This document shows, piece by piece, positions 8,904 to 16,486 of a stretch of DNA of 36,781 nt. Position 1 is the stretch's first letter, and every line of letters begins with the position of its first letter. Source of the stretch: Fibrobacter sp. (GTDB taxonomy: Bacteria; Fibrobacterota; Fibrobacteria; Fibrobacterales; Fibrobacteraceae); assembly GCA_017475045.1 (NCBI GenBank), contig JAFVGH010000156.1, positions 1-36,781 on the forward strand, given 5' to 3'. The notes below the pieces were generated by a model. The model saw only the letters and a program-made list of their open reading frames with translations, was not told the DNA's origin and made no database searches. The position numbers and the translations under genes were made by a program.

Positions 8904-9319
8904 TTTTCAGCTCCTACTTTCTCTAGGGAAACCTCGCGGCTTGTCTCGGAGAGGATCTTAATCCTGATAATGTGTGTAATGCCCGCCGTGTTCTCTTCCA
9001 GGCGTTCGGGCCATTCGATAAGGGTGATTCCCTTTCCCAGGTAGTCGGGCTCCAGGCCCACTTCGCAGATGTCCGTGCCCGGTTCCAGGCGGTAAAGGTC
9101 GTAATGGAAGATGGGCGGGTCGTTGGGGTACTCGTGAAGCAGGGTGTAGGTGGGGGAGCACACGTTCCCGTCAAAGCCTAGCCCCTTGCAGACACCGCGA
9201 CTGATAACGGTCTTGCCAGCGCCTAGGTTGCCGTATAGCGCCACCATGTCGCCCGGCCTTAGCGTGCGCCCGAATTCCACCGCCCAGTCGTATGTCTCGT
9301 CTTCAGAGGAAAAAAGCAT
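8900..9319 (-). CDS. tsaE: tRNA threonylcarbamoyladenosine biosynthesis ATPase TsaE
   Basis: 139 residues. TsaE is the ATPase partner of TsaD/TsaB in making t6A37 on ANN-decoding tRNAs. The P-loop is GNLGAGKT near the N-terminus; SPTYTLLHEY, HYDLYRL and LIEWPERL are all typical of the family. ATG at 9319 (MLFSSEDETY) is preferred: a TTG at 9331 lies inside a TATATTTG promoter-like box and a GTG lies at 9325. No Shine-Dalgarno is visible, so the mRNA may be nearly leaderless. It is the first gene of a two-gene unit with rlmI and possibly the PL1 gene. Confidence 0.94.
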   Translation of the reverse strand: MLFSSEDETYDWAVEFGRTLRPGDMVALYGNLGAGKTVISRGVCKGLGFDGNVCSPTYTLLHEYPNDPPIFHYDLYRLEPGTDICEVGLEPDYLGKGITLIEWPERLEENTAGITHIIRIKILSETSREVSLEKVGAEK

Positions 9320-9328
9320 AATCACGCC

Positions 9329-9336
9329 CAAATATA
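9329..9336 (-). promoter_or_regulatory. TATATTTG box upstream of tsaE
   Basis: On the minus strand TATATTTG lies 9 nt before ATG 9319 (3 nt before the alternative GTG). It matches the Bacteroidetes TAnnTTTG -7 box and recurs before other genes here. No ribosome site lies between box and start codon. Confidence 0.55.
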
Positions 9337-9431
9337 GTTTTTATTTCAAATCCTTCCAGGGCTATACGGCTGCCTTTGACAGAGACGCCTTTTTTGTTCG
9401 TTTTCAGCCTTTACGAAAAAAACTAAAAATT

Positions 9432-9461
9432 TTGGATATTTGAGCAAAAAACATATATATT
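9432..9461 (+). promoter_or_regulatory. Possible promoter for a short transcript
   Basis: TTGGAT at 9432-9437, 18 nt, then TATATT at 9456-9461, in an AT-rich stretch upstream of a small ORF and a terminator. In the 9337-9730 gene-poor region nothing else is recognised apart from the small ORF and terminator listed separately. Confidence 0.4.
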
Positions 9462-9515
9462 CAATAATGAATTGTTCGTGAGTTTTTAACAATCAATGCA
9501 AAAACGGAGTAAATC

Positions 9516-9566
9516 ATGAAACATTGGTTCAAATTTCGTCTAGAGAGAATCGTATGTATTCAATGA
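9516..9566 (+). CDS. Small ORF, 16 codons, possible leader peptide or remnant
   Basis: ATG 9516 is preceded by ACGGAG at a suitable distance and encodes MKHWFKFRLERIVCIQ before TGA. A terminator follows about 45 nt later, so promoter, ORF and terminator form a compact unit. The peptide is short and basic with no recognisable family. It could be a leader peptide, the stump of a decayed gene, or a chance ORF in a small RNA. Confidence 0.35.
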   Translation: MKHWFKFRLERIVCIQ

Positions 9567-9608
9567 GGAGTGTATTTGATAAGTTTGTCGGTACACCATT
9601 AGAAGAAA

Positions 9609-9637
9609 ACAAACGACTCCCCTTCGGGAGCCGTTTT
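9609..9637 (+). terminator. Rho-independent terminator of the short transcript
   Basis: AAACG-A-CTCC and GGAG-C-CGTTT pair around loop CCTTC, followed by a short T-rich stretch. The stem has one A/C mismatch. It could also work on the minus strand. Confidence 0.65.
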
Positions 9638-9730
9638 GATATTATAAGCCGAAATACTGTAATATGAAAAAGCTATTATTGTCGTCGTAGAAGGTTTACT
9701 TTTGGGAAAGCTTGACGGGGTTAGGGTACC

Positions 9731-11509
9731 ATGAGAAAAATAATCATAGCAATCGCTCTTTGTGCGTCTTTTGCCATGGCCGCTTGGGATGGCACTTCAG
9801 TTCAACCGCAACAATCGACGAAAAATGGGAAAAGGTATTACCTCATATCGACACCGCAGGAACTGGCTTGGTTTGCGGAATATGTGAATGACGGGAATAC
9901 GGATGCAAATGCCTTGTTGACGAAGAATATTGTAGTTAACGGAACTGCAACGTCAAGCTCTCTTTCTTGGACTCCTATTGGTTCTGATGAAAGCAACGCC
10001 TTTGACGGAATTTTTGATGGGGACAACTTTACTATTCAGGGGATTTATAGTAGTGGTAAAATAGCGGGGCTTTTTGGTTATATTGGCGCAAATGGTACGG
10101 TGTCCAATTTGAAAATTACGTCTTCCCTTATAGTTGCAGGAAACAGTGGAAATGGCGGAGCCGTTGCCGCCATTAACCAGGGAACCATAACGAACTGCGT
10201 TGTTGAGGCGACCCTAAGCGAGGCAAAAACGAAAGTCTATGATATTTTCAAGGATTATCTGTATTATGCATATAGCATTTCTTTTAGAGACTTCAATGAC
10301 AGGATGAACGCTTCGGGTCCGGCAACTTTGGGTGGAATCGCCGGTACAAGTTCTGGGGATATTTCTTATTGTGAATTCAAGGGCGAAAATGATGATGCGG
10401 TTTTTTCCATGGGGGGTATTGTCGGTGACATGGAGGGCGGAACTATTAGCCATTGTGTGAATCGTGCCAATATTACGGTAAAAGGCGATTTTGATGGTGC
10501 CATAGAAGACAACCGTTCTACGGGTTCTGTTTCTGTCAGCTATTCCATGATGTATTTCGCTGGCGGTATAGCTGCCGAAGTTTCCGGGATGTCTGCCAGC
10601 ATTGACAATTCCATAAACTATGGAAATGTCACGATAGATAATCAGGCGAGTTTTTCCGCTATGTCTGGTTATGTTGGCGGCATCGTGGGCCATGGTCCTC
10701 GTGGAACGGTAAGCAGGTCTGTCAACAAGGGAAATGTGACCATCTTGATGAGTGCTGTTGATGGCGTGATTCGCACTTATGCAGGTGGCATCTCGGGGTA
10801 TGCGGATGATTCCTTGACAAACAATGCTAATTGGGGTAATGTCATTGCTAATAAACAACCTGAATTTCCGAATAGTTATTGCCAATCTTATGTAGGAGGG
10901 ATAACGACTGAGACGAAAGAGGTGTATAATTCTTTTTCGGCAGCATTGGAAGTTTCTAGTGATTGTAAGTGGAAAAATGTATACGCTACGATAGTAAGTA
11001 GTTCGACCAGGGATATGTGTCTTTATTACAACAATGAAGGGGAATATGGTCAGAAAAGTGGATCCATTGGTAAGCCTTTAAGTTTCTTTGCATCGCGAGC
11101 GATTGTGGATACGCTAAATGCAAATGCCCCGTCTGTGTGGAGATATAGCGATGGCGCTGTTTCCCCAGTTGAGCCCGGCAAAGAAGCGCTTTCTTCTAGC
11201 TCCAGAAGCTATTCCAGTAGCTCAAAGGGAATTTCTAGTAGTTCCAAGAAGGGCTCTTCCAGTAGTTCACGCAAAAGGACGGATTCTTTTATTTCGGCGA
11301 CCATTCCTCAATATTCAGTTTATACGGAATCCCGAAGAATATACGTTTCTGGCGTCAGCATAGGAAGCCTTTATGCGGTTTTTGATATGCAGGGACGAGT
11401 TATCGTGAAGGGCTCTGTTTCTGCTACGAACATTGCTGTGCCCGTGCCTAGGCTGGGTAATTATGTTTTGCTAGTTGGTGACGCAAAACGAATAGTTTCT
11501 GTTAAATAA
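9731..11509 (+). CDS. Secreted GLUG-repeat surface protein with T9SS-type sorting domain
   Basis: 592 residues. Signal peptide 1-18 (FAMAA). The body has repeated GLUG-like units: AGLFGYIGANGTVSNL, GGIAGTSSGDISYCE, GGIVGDMEGGTISHCVNRANI, GGIVGHGPRGTVSRSVNKGNV and GGISGYADDSLTNNANWGNV. Such repeats usually form beta-helical stalks of surface proteins and adhesins. A Ser-rich linker (about residues 488-520) leads to a C-terminal sorting-type domain (LYAVFDMQGRVIVKG, GNYVLLVGDAKRI). No catalytic motif was seen. Likely a cell-surface adhesin; the ligand is unknown. Confidence 0.88.
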   Translation: MRKIIIAIALCASFAMAAWDGTSVQPQQSTKNGKRYYLISTPQELAWFAEYVNDGNTDANALLTKNIVVNGTATSSSLSWTPIGSDESNAFDGIFDGDNFTIQGIYSSGKIAGLFGYIGANGTVSNLKITSSLIVAGNSGNGGAVAAINQGTITNCVVEATLSEAKTKVYDIFKDYLYYAYSISFRDFNDRMNASGPATLGGIAGTSSGDISYCEFKGENDDAVFSMGGIVGDMEGGTISHCVNRANITVKGDFDGAIEDNRSTGSVSVSYSMMYFAGGIAAEVSGMSASIDNSINYGNVTIDNQASFSAMSGYVGGIVGHGPRGTVSRSVNKGNVTILMSAVDGVIRTYAGGISGYADDSLTNNANWGNVIANKQPEFPNSYCQSYVGGITTETKEVYNSFSAALEVSSDCKWKNVYATIVSSSTRDMCLYYNNEGEYGQKSGSIGKPLSFFASRAIVDTLNANAPSVWRYSDGAVSPVEPGKEALSSSSRSYSSSSKGISSSSKKGSSSSSRKRTDSFISATIPQYSVYTESRRIYVSGVSIGSLYAVFDMQGRVIVKGSVSATNIAVPVPRLGNYVLLVGDAKRIVSVK

Positions 11510-11549
11510 TAAAGGGATGCGGGGCGTTTAGCCCTGTACCCCCGCAAGC

Positions 11550-12677
11550 CTAAAGCTTCTCCTTGAACTGCTCGTAGGTAAACTTGTGCAGCAGATGGAA
11601 TTTGCCGCTCATGTCGAACATGCCTATATCGGGGTGACGCACGCCATTGAAGAAGGTGGTCTTCACCATGGTGTAGTGGATCATGTCCTCGAAGATAATC
11701 CGGTCGCCTACCTGTAAGGGCTTGTCGAAGGAGAAATCTCCCAGCTGGTCACCTGCCAAGCAAGTTCCACCTGTTACCTTGTATGTAAAAGGCTTTTCAC
11801 CGGGGAAACCGGCGCCCGTAATGGTGGGCCGGTAGGGCATTTCCAGGCAGTCGGGCATGTGGGCGCTGATAGACACGTTCAGTATGGCGATGTCCATCTC
11901 GTTGTGGACAATATCTTCTACCGTAGCCACCAACTCGCCGGTTTGCCAACCGACGGCTTCCCCCGGTTCCAGGATGACCTGCAGGTGGGGGTAGCGACTG
12001 CGGAAGTCTTTCAGAATCTGCACCAGCTGTTCCCGGTGGTAGTCCTTGCGGGTAATGTGGTGGCCGCCGCCAAAGTTCACCCATTTCATCTGGGCCAGGT
12101 ACTTTCCGAATTTCGCCTCGAAGGCCTTCAGCACGCCTTCCAGGGCGTCGGCGTCCTGCTCGCACAAAGCGTGAAAATGCAGGCCCTCGATACCGTCCAG
12201 TAGTTCGGGCTTGAATTCTTTCTCGGTGACGCCCAGCCTGGAGAACTTTCCGCAGGGGTTGTAGATGTCGGTCTCTACCGTAGAGAACTCGGGGTTCACT
12301 CGGATGCCGGCACTTACGCCAGCTTTCAGGGTCTTGTCCTTGAACCTGGTCCACTGGCTAAAGCTGTTGAAGGTGATGTGGTCGGCCAGGCTCAGGATCT
12401 GGTCGATCTCATCGTCGGCGTAGACAGGCGCAAACACGTGGACCTGCTTGTTCATTTCTTCACGGGCAAGCCTTGCCTCGTTCAAACTGGAGGCGGTGGC
12501 TCCCGGCAGGTATTCTCCGATAATGGGGAAGGAGCGCCAAAAGCTGTAGCCCTTCAGGGCGCAGATGATATGGACACCGGTCTGTTTCTGGATCTGGTCC
12601 AGAATTTCCATGTTCTTGCGGAGTCGTGCCTCGTCCAGCACGAAACAGGGGCTTGTTACCTGGGAATAGTCTAGCAT
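11550..12677 (-). CDS. nspC: Carboxynorspermidine decarboxylase
   Basis: 375 residues, a PLP-dependent fold-III decarboxylase that converts carboxynorspermidine or carboxyspermidine to norspermidine or spermidine. The PLP lysine is K42 in CALKGYS. FHALCEQD (168-175) and FGGGHH (202-207) are characteristic of NspC rather than diaminopimelate or arginine decarboxylases; RVNPEFSTVETDIYNPCGKFSRLG and EPGEAVGW also fit. Length is usual for the family. The partner dehydrogenase is not in the window. The start codon is 4 nt after a TATATTTG box with no Shine-Dalgarno. Confidence 0.94.
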   Translation of the reverse strand: MLDYSQVTSPCFVLDEARLRKNMEILDQIQKQTGVHIICALKGYSFWRSFPIIGEYLPGATASSLNEARLAREEMNKQVHVFAPVYADDEIDQILSLADHITFNSFSQWTRFKDKTLKAGVSAGIRVNPEFSTVETDIYNPCGKFSRLGVTEKEFKPELLDGIEGLHFHALCEQDADALEGVLKAFEAKFGKYLAQMKWVNFGGGHHITRKDYHREQLVQILKDFRSRYPHLQVILEPGEAVGWQTGELVATVEDIVHNEMDIAILNVSISAHMPDCLEMPYRPTITGAGFPGEKPFTYKVTGGTCLAGDQLGDFSFDKPLQVGDRIIFEDMIHYTMVKTTFFNGVRHPDIGMFDMSGKFHLLHKFTYEQFKEKL

Positions 12678-12681
12678 GGGC

Positions 12682-12689
12682 CAAATATA
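12682..12689 (-). promoter_or_regulatory. TATATTTG box upstream of nspC
   Basis: TATATTTG on the minus strand ends 4 nt before the nspC ATG, the shortest such spacing in the window. If it is a -10 or -7 element the mRNA would be leaderless. Confidence 0.55.
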
Positions 12690-12826
12690 AAATTCCTGAG
12701 GGGGTAAGGTCGTTTGGCGACCGCCATGGGCGGTGCGGTTGAAATTTAAGGGCTTTTTTAGGCATTTTTTTGTTTTTTTTTGAAAAAGTGGAACTTTTTT
12801 AAACTCTTTAACTAAATTTATGAGTG

Positions 12827-13651
12827 ATGATACGCTCTATTTCAAAGTACTTTGTAGCTTCTATTTTGACCCTGTCCCTTGCCGGGATTTCCTTTGCTCA
12901 GGACTCTACCGGCGTCGAGTCGTTGCCGACTCCTCCGAAGCAGGCGGACTCCAATGCAGTTGCGGTTGAAACCCCTGCCGAAGAGCTGGTTACTCCCCGT
13001 GGTGCCACCGAGGTCCTAGACGAGATGATCCAGGCCAAGCTGGATTCCATTGATGCTCAGGCTGCAGCCGTTCCTCTGAAGCAGAATACCGACAGCCTTG
13101 CCAAGGCCCGTGCCGACAGCGTTCGTAAGCTCATCCTCGAAGGCAAGTACGTGAAGCGTGCCCGTTACGACAAGAGCAACTTTGACCATTGGAAAAAGGA
13201 CACCGTGTTCCAGAAGGCCATGAAGGAAATCGTCTTTGGTGTCTGGCGCACTGCCATCGTGGCCCACGGCCATGCCTTCCGCGATGCCGAAATCCGTTTC
13301 GGCATGAACGACACCATTTATGGTGTGACCCGCACTTATTCCGATTCCGGCCGCTACCAGATGACCGGTGAATACGCCTATAAGGCCCGTTATCAGTTCG
13401 ACAGCGATTCTTCCCTTATCACCCGTGAGGTGTTCAAGGATCGTCAGGTTATCCGTTGGGACTTTACCACCTTCAAGATTATGGGCGATACCCTTCGCTA
13501 CAACTTGAACAAGCTGGAGTTCCGCGACCTGAACGACAACTGGCTCAACGCCCTGCAGGGTTTCGAGAACGTTCCGCCCGAGTACTATTTCAAGGATGCG
13601 GCGGCGACGGCGACCATGCAGAAGGAACTGGAAAAAGCCAAGAAAAAATAG
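12827..13651 (+). CDS. Hypothetical secreted protein
   Basis: 274 residues with a signal peptide (1-24, ending ISFAQ), a charged low-complexity stretch to about residue 105, then a compact domain (about 110-270) containing FGVWRTAIVAHGHAFRDAEIRFGMND and TYSDSGRYQMTGEYAYKARYQFDSDSSLI, which looks rich in beta strands, and ending in a Lys-rich helix. I do not recognise a family. ATG 12827 is preferred over GTG 12824. No Shine-Dalgarno; TAAATTTA lies 6 nt upstream. It is 6 nt from the following FecCD permease, so it is probably co-transcribed with that importer and may serve in the same process, but its sequence is not that of a substrate-binding protein. Confidence 0.75.
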   Translation: MIRSISKYFVASILTLSLAGISFAQDSTGVESLPTPPKQADSNAVAVETPAEELVTPRGATEVLDEMIQAKLDSIDAQAAAVPLKQNTDSLAKARADSVRKLILEGKYVKRARYDKSNFDHWKKDTVFQKAMKEIVFGVWRTAIVAHGHAFRDAEIRFGMNDTIYGVTRTYSDSGRYQMTGEYAYKARYQFDSDSSLITREVFKDRQVIRWDFTTFKIMGDTLRYNLNKLEFRDLNDNWLNALQGFENVPPEYYFKDAAATATMQKELEKAKKK

Positions 13652-13657
13652 GCCGTT

Positions 13658-14599
13658 ATGAAGCGGATGGTGCTCTGTTTTGCGCTCCTGTCGCTCCTTG
13701 CGGTTGTGCTTTCTTTTGTAACCCTTGTTTCGGGTCCCGTGGATGTTTCCATGGGCGAACTTCTTGATTCGCGGATTTTTTGGGACCTGCGTGTTCCCCG
13801 TGTGGCAGCGGCGTTGCTTGCCGGCATTGCCCTTTCTGTGTCGGGCCTCTCTTTGCAGACGGTTTTCCAGAACCCCCTGGCAGGGCCTTTTGTGCTTGGC
13901 ATCAGTAGCGGCGCCAGTTTTGCGGTGGCCCTCTCCATGTTGGCGGGCTTTAGCTTTGGGCGGTTCGGCACCTTGACGGCGGCCTCTGTCGGCGCCTTCG
14001 GTGTGACGCTCTTGATTCTTGCCATTGCCTCTAGGTTCAGGAACAACACGGTCTTGCTTGTGGCAGGGCTTTTGATAGGCTACTTTATCGACGCCTGTAT
14101 TAACCTATTGATTGCCATGAGCGATGGAGAATCTTTGAAGGTCTACGTATCTTGGGGCATGGGTAGCTTCGGGCGTTTGACTCTTGGTGGCATCTGGATT
14201 TTTGCGGTGGCCGTTGTTGTGGGCCTTGCGTTGATTGGGTCTTCTGTGCGTTACCTGAACGGGGCTCGCTTGGGTGACGACTTTGCCCGTGGACTAGGAA
14301 TACGGGTGTCATTGTACAAAAAGCTTGTGCTCCTGGGAGCCTCTGTTCTAGCGGCGGCGGTTACCGCCTTTTGCGGGCCGGTAGCTTTCCTCGGGATTGC
14401 CGTGCCCCATTTGGCCTATCTGCTGTTCAAGACTTCTAACCATCGCGTACTGTTGCCGGGCTCTGCCCTGTGCGGTTTGTGCCTAGCCCTTTTGGCTGGG
14501 CTTTTCCCGGAGTATCCCTTGAACGCTATCCTAAGCTTGGTGGGCGTGCCTGTGATTCTGTGGGTGCTGGTTCGGTCCGCTAAGAGGGGAGGCCTGTAA
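13658..14599 (+). CDS. FecCD/BtuC-type ABC transporter permease
   Basis: 313 residues with about nine or ten hydrophobic segments. Family motifs are present: RVPRVAAALLAGIALSVSG, LQTVFQNPLAGPFVLGISSGASF, and GPVAFLGIAVPHLAYLLF near the end. Members of this family import siderophores, haem or cobalamin. The substrate cannot be told here because no binding protein or TonB receptor is nearby. Its TAA overlaps the ATG of the ATPase gene by one base, so the two are co-translated. Confidence 0.92.
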   Translation: MKRMVLCFALLSLLAVVLSFVTLVSGPVDVSMGELLDSRIFWDLRVPRVAAALLAGIALSVSGLSLQTVFQNPLAGPFVLGISSGASFAVALSMLAGFSFGRFGTLTAASVGAFGVTLLILAIASRFRNNTVLLVAGLLIGYFIDACINLLIAMSDGESLKVYVSWGMGSFGRLTLGGIWIFAVAVVVGLALIGSSVRYLNGARLGDDFARGLGIRVSLYKKLVLLGASVLAAAVTAFCGPVAFLGIAVPHLAYLLFKTSNHRVLLPGSALCGLCLALLAGLFPEYPLNAILSLVGVPVILWVLVRSAKRGGL

Positions 14600-15309
14600 T
14601 GCTCCTCAAGTTGCAACAAGTGACCTTCGGCTATGGGTTGCCTTTGGCAAAACCTCTGGACATGGAGGTCCTGGCAGGGCAGGTCGTGGCTCTGGTGGGG
14701 GAGAACGGCTGTGGCAAGAGTACGCTCCTCAAGACCCTTGCCGGCATGATTGCTCCTTTGTCTGGAGTTCTAGAATTGGAAGGGCGGTCACTTGCTGGAT
14801 ACAGCCTACGGGAACTTTCCAAGAAGGCGGCTTTGGTCCGGATGGGGCTTGTGGCCCCTGCCGAGATGACGGTCCGGGAATTCGTGTCCTTGGGCCGTTC
14901 GCCCTACGCGGGCTTTTTGGACGGCCGTTCTGCTGAAGACGAACAGGTCATAAATCAGGCCTTGACCGAGATGGACGTGTATGCCTTTGCGGAGCGCAAG
15001 GTGGCGGAACTCTCCGACGGTGAGCGAAGCCGTGTGTATCTGGCCCGCGCGCTCTCTCAGCAGGTGAAGCTTTTGCTGCTGGATGAACCCGATGCCTTCA
15101 TGGACATTCCTCGCCGTAAGAATTTGTTCGTAACATTGCAGAAGCTGTCCCGAGAAAAAGGTATGGCCGTTGTGCTTTCCACCCACTGGATTGACTACGG
15201 CGAAAAGTATGCCGATTCTATTCTGGCCTTTACCTCCCAGGGAAACCTGGAATTCGCTCCGGCGGCCCGAGCCCGTGAACTTGGACTTCTGAAATGGGCG
15301 GAGGTCTAG
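14599..15309 (+). CDS. ABC transporter ATP-binding protein, FecE/BtuD type
   Basis: 236 residues. Walker A is GENGCGKST, the signature is LSDGERSR (a variant of LSGGQ) and Walker B is LLLLDEPDAFMD, with STHW as the H-loop. It would drive the permease encoded directly upstream. The D-loop region and signature are slightly divergent but all nucleotide-binding residues are present. The substrate is probably an iron chelate or corrinoid, by family. Confidence 0.92.
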   Translation: MLLKLQQVTFGYGLPLAKPLDMEVLAGQVVALVGENGCGKSTLLKTLAGMIAPLSGVLELEGRSLAGYSLRELSKKAALVRMGLVAPAEMTVREFVSLGRSPYAGFLDGRSAEDEQVINQALTEMDVYAFAERKVAELSDGERSRVYLARALSQQVKLLLLDEPDAFMDIPRRKNLFVTLQKLSREKGMAVVLSTHWIDYGEKYADSILAFTSQGNLEFAPAARARELGLLKWAEV

Positions 15310-15351
15310 GTGAAAAGCCATGTCTTTCTATTTTTGACTTGAGGATTCCGT

Positions 15352-15564
15352 ATGTATAAGATGCTTTTTGCAATTGCCTTTGCCCTGTTCTTTTTCGCTT
15401 GCTCCAACTCCGAGGCCGAGGCTGAAATTGCCCGCCTCAAGCAGGAAAATGTGACCCTTCAGGCCGAAATCAAGACCCTCCAGGGAACGCTGGATTCCAT
15501 CAAGTCTAAGTCGGATTCCGTCTACAAGAGCCTGTCCGATATGGACATGAATCCCAGAAAATAG
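15352..15564 (+). CDS. Small coiled-coil lipoprotein
   Basis: 70 residues. The signal MYKMLFAIAFALFFFAC gives lipobox Cys17; the rest is a heptad-like helix (IARLKQENVTLQAEIKTLQGTLDSI) ending MNPRK. In size and shape it resembles Lpp-like or other short envelope coiled-coil lipoproteins, but no specific family is recognised. It lies 42 nt after the ABC ATPase gene and may be its last operon member. Confidence 0.8.
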   Translation: MYKMLFAIAFALFFFACSNSEAEAEIARLKQENVTLQAEIKTLQGTLDSIKSKSDSVYKSLSDMDMNPRK

Positions 15565-15569
15565 GGAAA

Positions 15570-15587
15570 TAGGCATTGAATTGCCTA
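15570..15587. terminator. Possible weak terminator after the small lipoprotein
   Basis: TAGGCA and TGCCTA pair around a 6-nt loop, just after the stop codon, followed by an AT-rich region without a clean T run. Confidence 0.35.
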
Positions 15588-15654
15588 AATAATAAAATTA
15601 TTTGATTAAAAACTAAATAATTATATATTTGATTTTATAAATCTGCCAATATAT

Positions 15655-15709
15655 ATTTTGGGTGTACCCGGATAGCATGTGCTGTCTGAAAAAGGGAGGA
15701 ACCCAAAAT
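15655..15709 (+). promoter_or_regulatory. Structured 5' leader enclosing the ribosome site
   Basis: ATTTTGGGT (15655-15663) is exactly complementary to ACCCAAAAT (15701-15709), which includes the first two bases of the start codon. The loop holds a second hairpin (GGATAGC / GCTGTCT, 15670-15687) and the ribosome site GGGAGGA (15694-15700). GGGT (15660-15663) could instead pair with ACCC at 15666-15669. No known riboswitch class was recognised. Confidence 0.5.
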
Positions 15710-16475
15710 GAAAACGCTAATCAAAATATCGATGATGGTGGCCGTTTTCAGTATTTGTGCCGCCTTTGCTGCTGATAATCACGCTCCGCTGCGTGCCAGG
15801 GTGGACACCTCGGCGGTACTTTTGGGCAATGACGCCTCCTTTGCAAGGCTTGTCCGGATTACCATGAAGGATGGTTCTGTCGAAGAATTCCTGGTGGAAT
15901 CCGTCAGGACCCTTACCTTCCAGGCAAACCCGAATGACAGTTCCAACATTTACGATGAAGACGAGAAGGAAGACGAGGAACGGTCCGACGAACCCGATAG
16001 GACCCCTGAACAGCAGTCTTCCAGTTCGGTAACGCCGTCTAGTTCCTCTGTTGAACCTTCCAGTTCTTCTGTATCGCCCAGTTCCGACAGCAAGCGCGGT
16101 GGCGATTCTTCCGATTCCGTAACGCCGTCCAGCTCTTCGGCAAGGCCAGACGGAAAATCCTCCAGCAGCGTCGTGCCGTCCAGTTCTTCGGAAACTCCTT
16201 CGGCGATTCCGAACAACATCACCTACGCAGGGACTCGCCTTGGCTGGAATTCCAGAAACCAGACCCTGTCCGTTTTCTCGAGGCAGGGCGGAGACGCCAA
16301 ATTCGCCGTGCTGGACGTGCAGGGCGTTGTAATCGGGAAAGGTAATTTGTATGTTTCCAGGGGAGTCACGTCCATTTCGCTGGATTACCTGGACCTGCCC
16401 AAGGGAAACTTTGTAGTCAAGCTTGAAATCGGTAACACAAAACTTCAACAGGCGATTGCCGTTACCGGAAAGTAA
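15708..16475 (+). CDS. Secreted protein with Ser/Pro linker and T9SS-type sorting domain
   Basis: 255 residues. Signal peptide 1-22 (AAFAA). A short beta module at about 45-72 has ITMKDGSVEEFLVESVRTLTF, a pattern common in FCB-group secreted proteins and similar to FLFYLRDVEYIDF in the next gene product. An acidic stretch (73-100) and a long Ser/Pro linker (103-165) lead to a C-terminal sorting-type domain (AKFAVLDVQGVVIGKG, LPKGNFVVKLEIG). No enzymatic motif. It is 11 nt upstream of the large PA-like gene, which suggests they act together, perhaps with this protein as a surface-anchored partner. Function unknown. Confidence 0.82.
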   Translation: MKTLIKISMMVAVFSICAAFAADNHAPLRARVDTSAVLLGNDASFARLVRITMKDGSVEEFLVESVRTLTFQANPNDSSNIYDEDEKEDEERSDEPDRTPEQQSSSSVTPSSSSVEPSSSSVSPSSDSKRGGDSSDSVTPSSSSARPDGKSSSSVVPSSSSETPSAIPNNITYAGTRLGWNSRNQTLSVFSRQGGDAKFAVLDVQGVVIGKGNLYVSRGVTSISLDYLDLPKGNFVVKLEIGNTKLQQAIAVTGK

Positions 16476-16486
16476 GGAGGCCCATC

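Noticed and set aside
9554..9667. 37-codon open frame overlapping the terminator
   Set aside because: It reads through the hairpin at 9609-9637 and has no good ribosome site; the 9516 ORF fits the transcript better.
12720..12734. ACCGCC-ATG-GGCGGT palindrome upstream of 12827
   Set aside because: Short, no T tract, and no second copy seen; may be chance.
15655..15709. c-di-GMP or other known riboswitch in the leader
   Set aside because: The pairing is clear but none of the conserved core sequences of riboswitch classes I know were found.
16009..16200. Serine-codon repeats as a CRISPR-like or microsatellite array
   Set aside because: Irregular spacing and reading-frame-bound; they encode the Ser/Pro linker usual in Fibrobacter secreted proteins.
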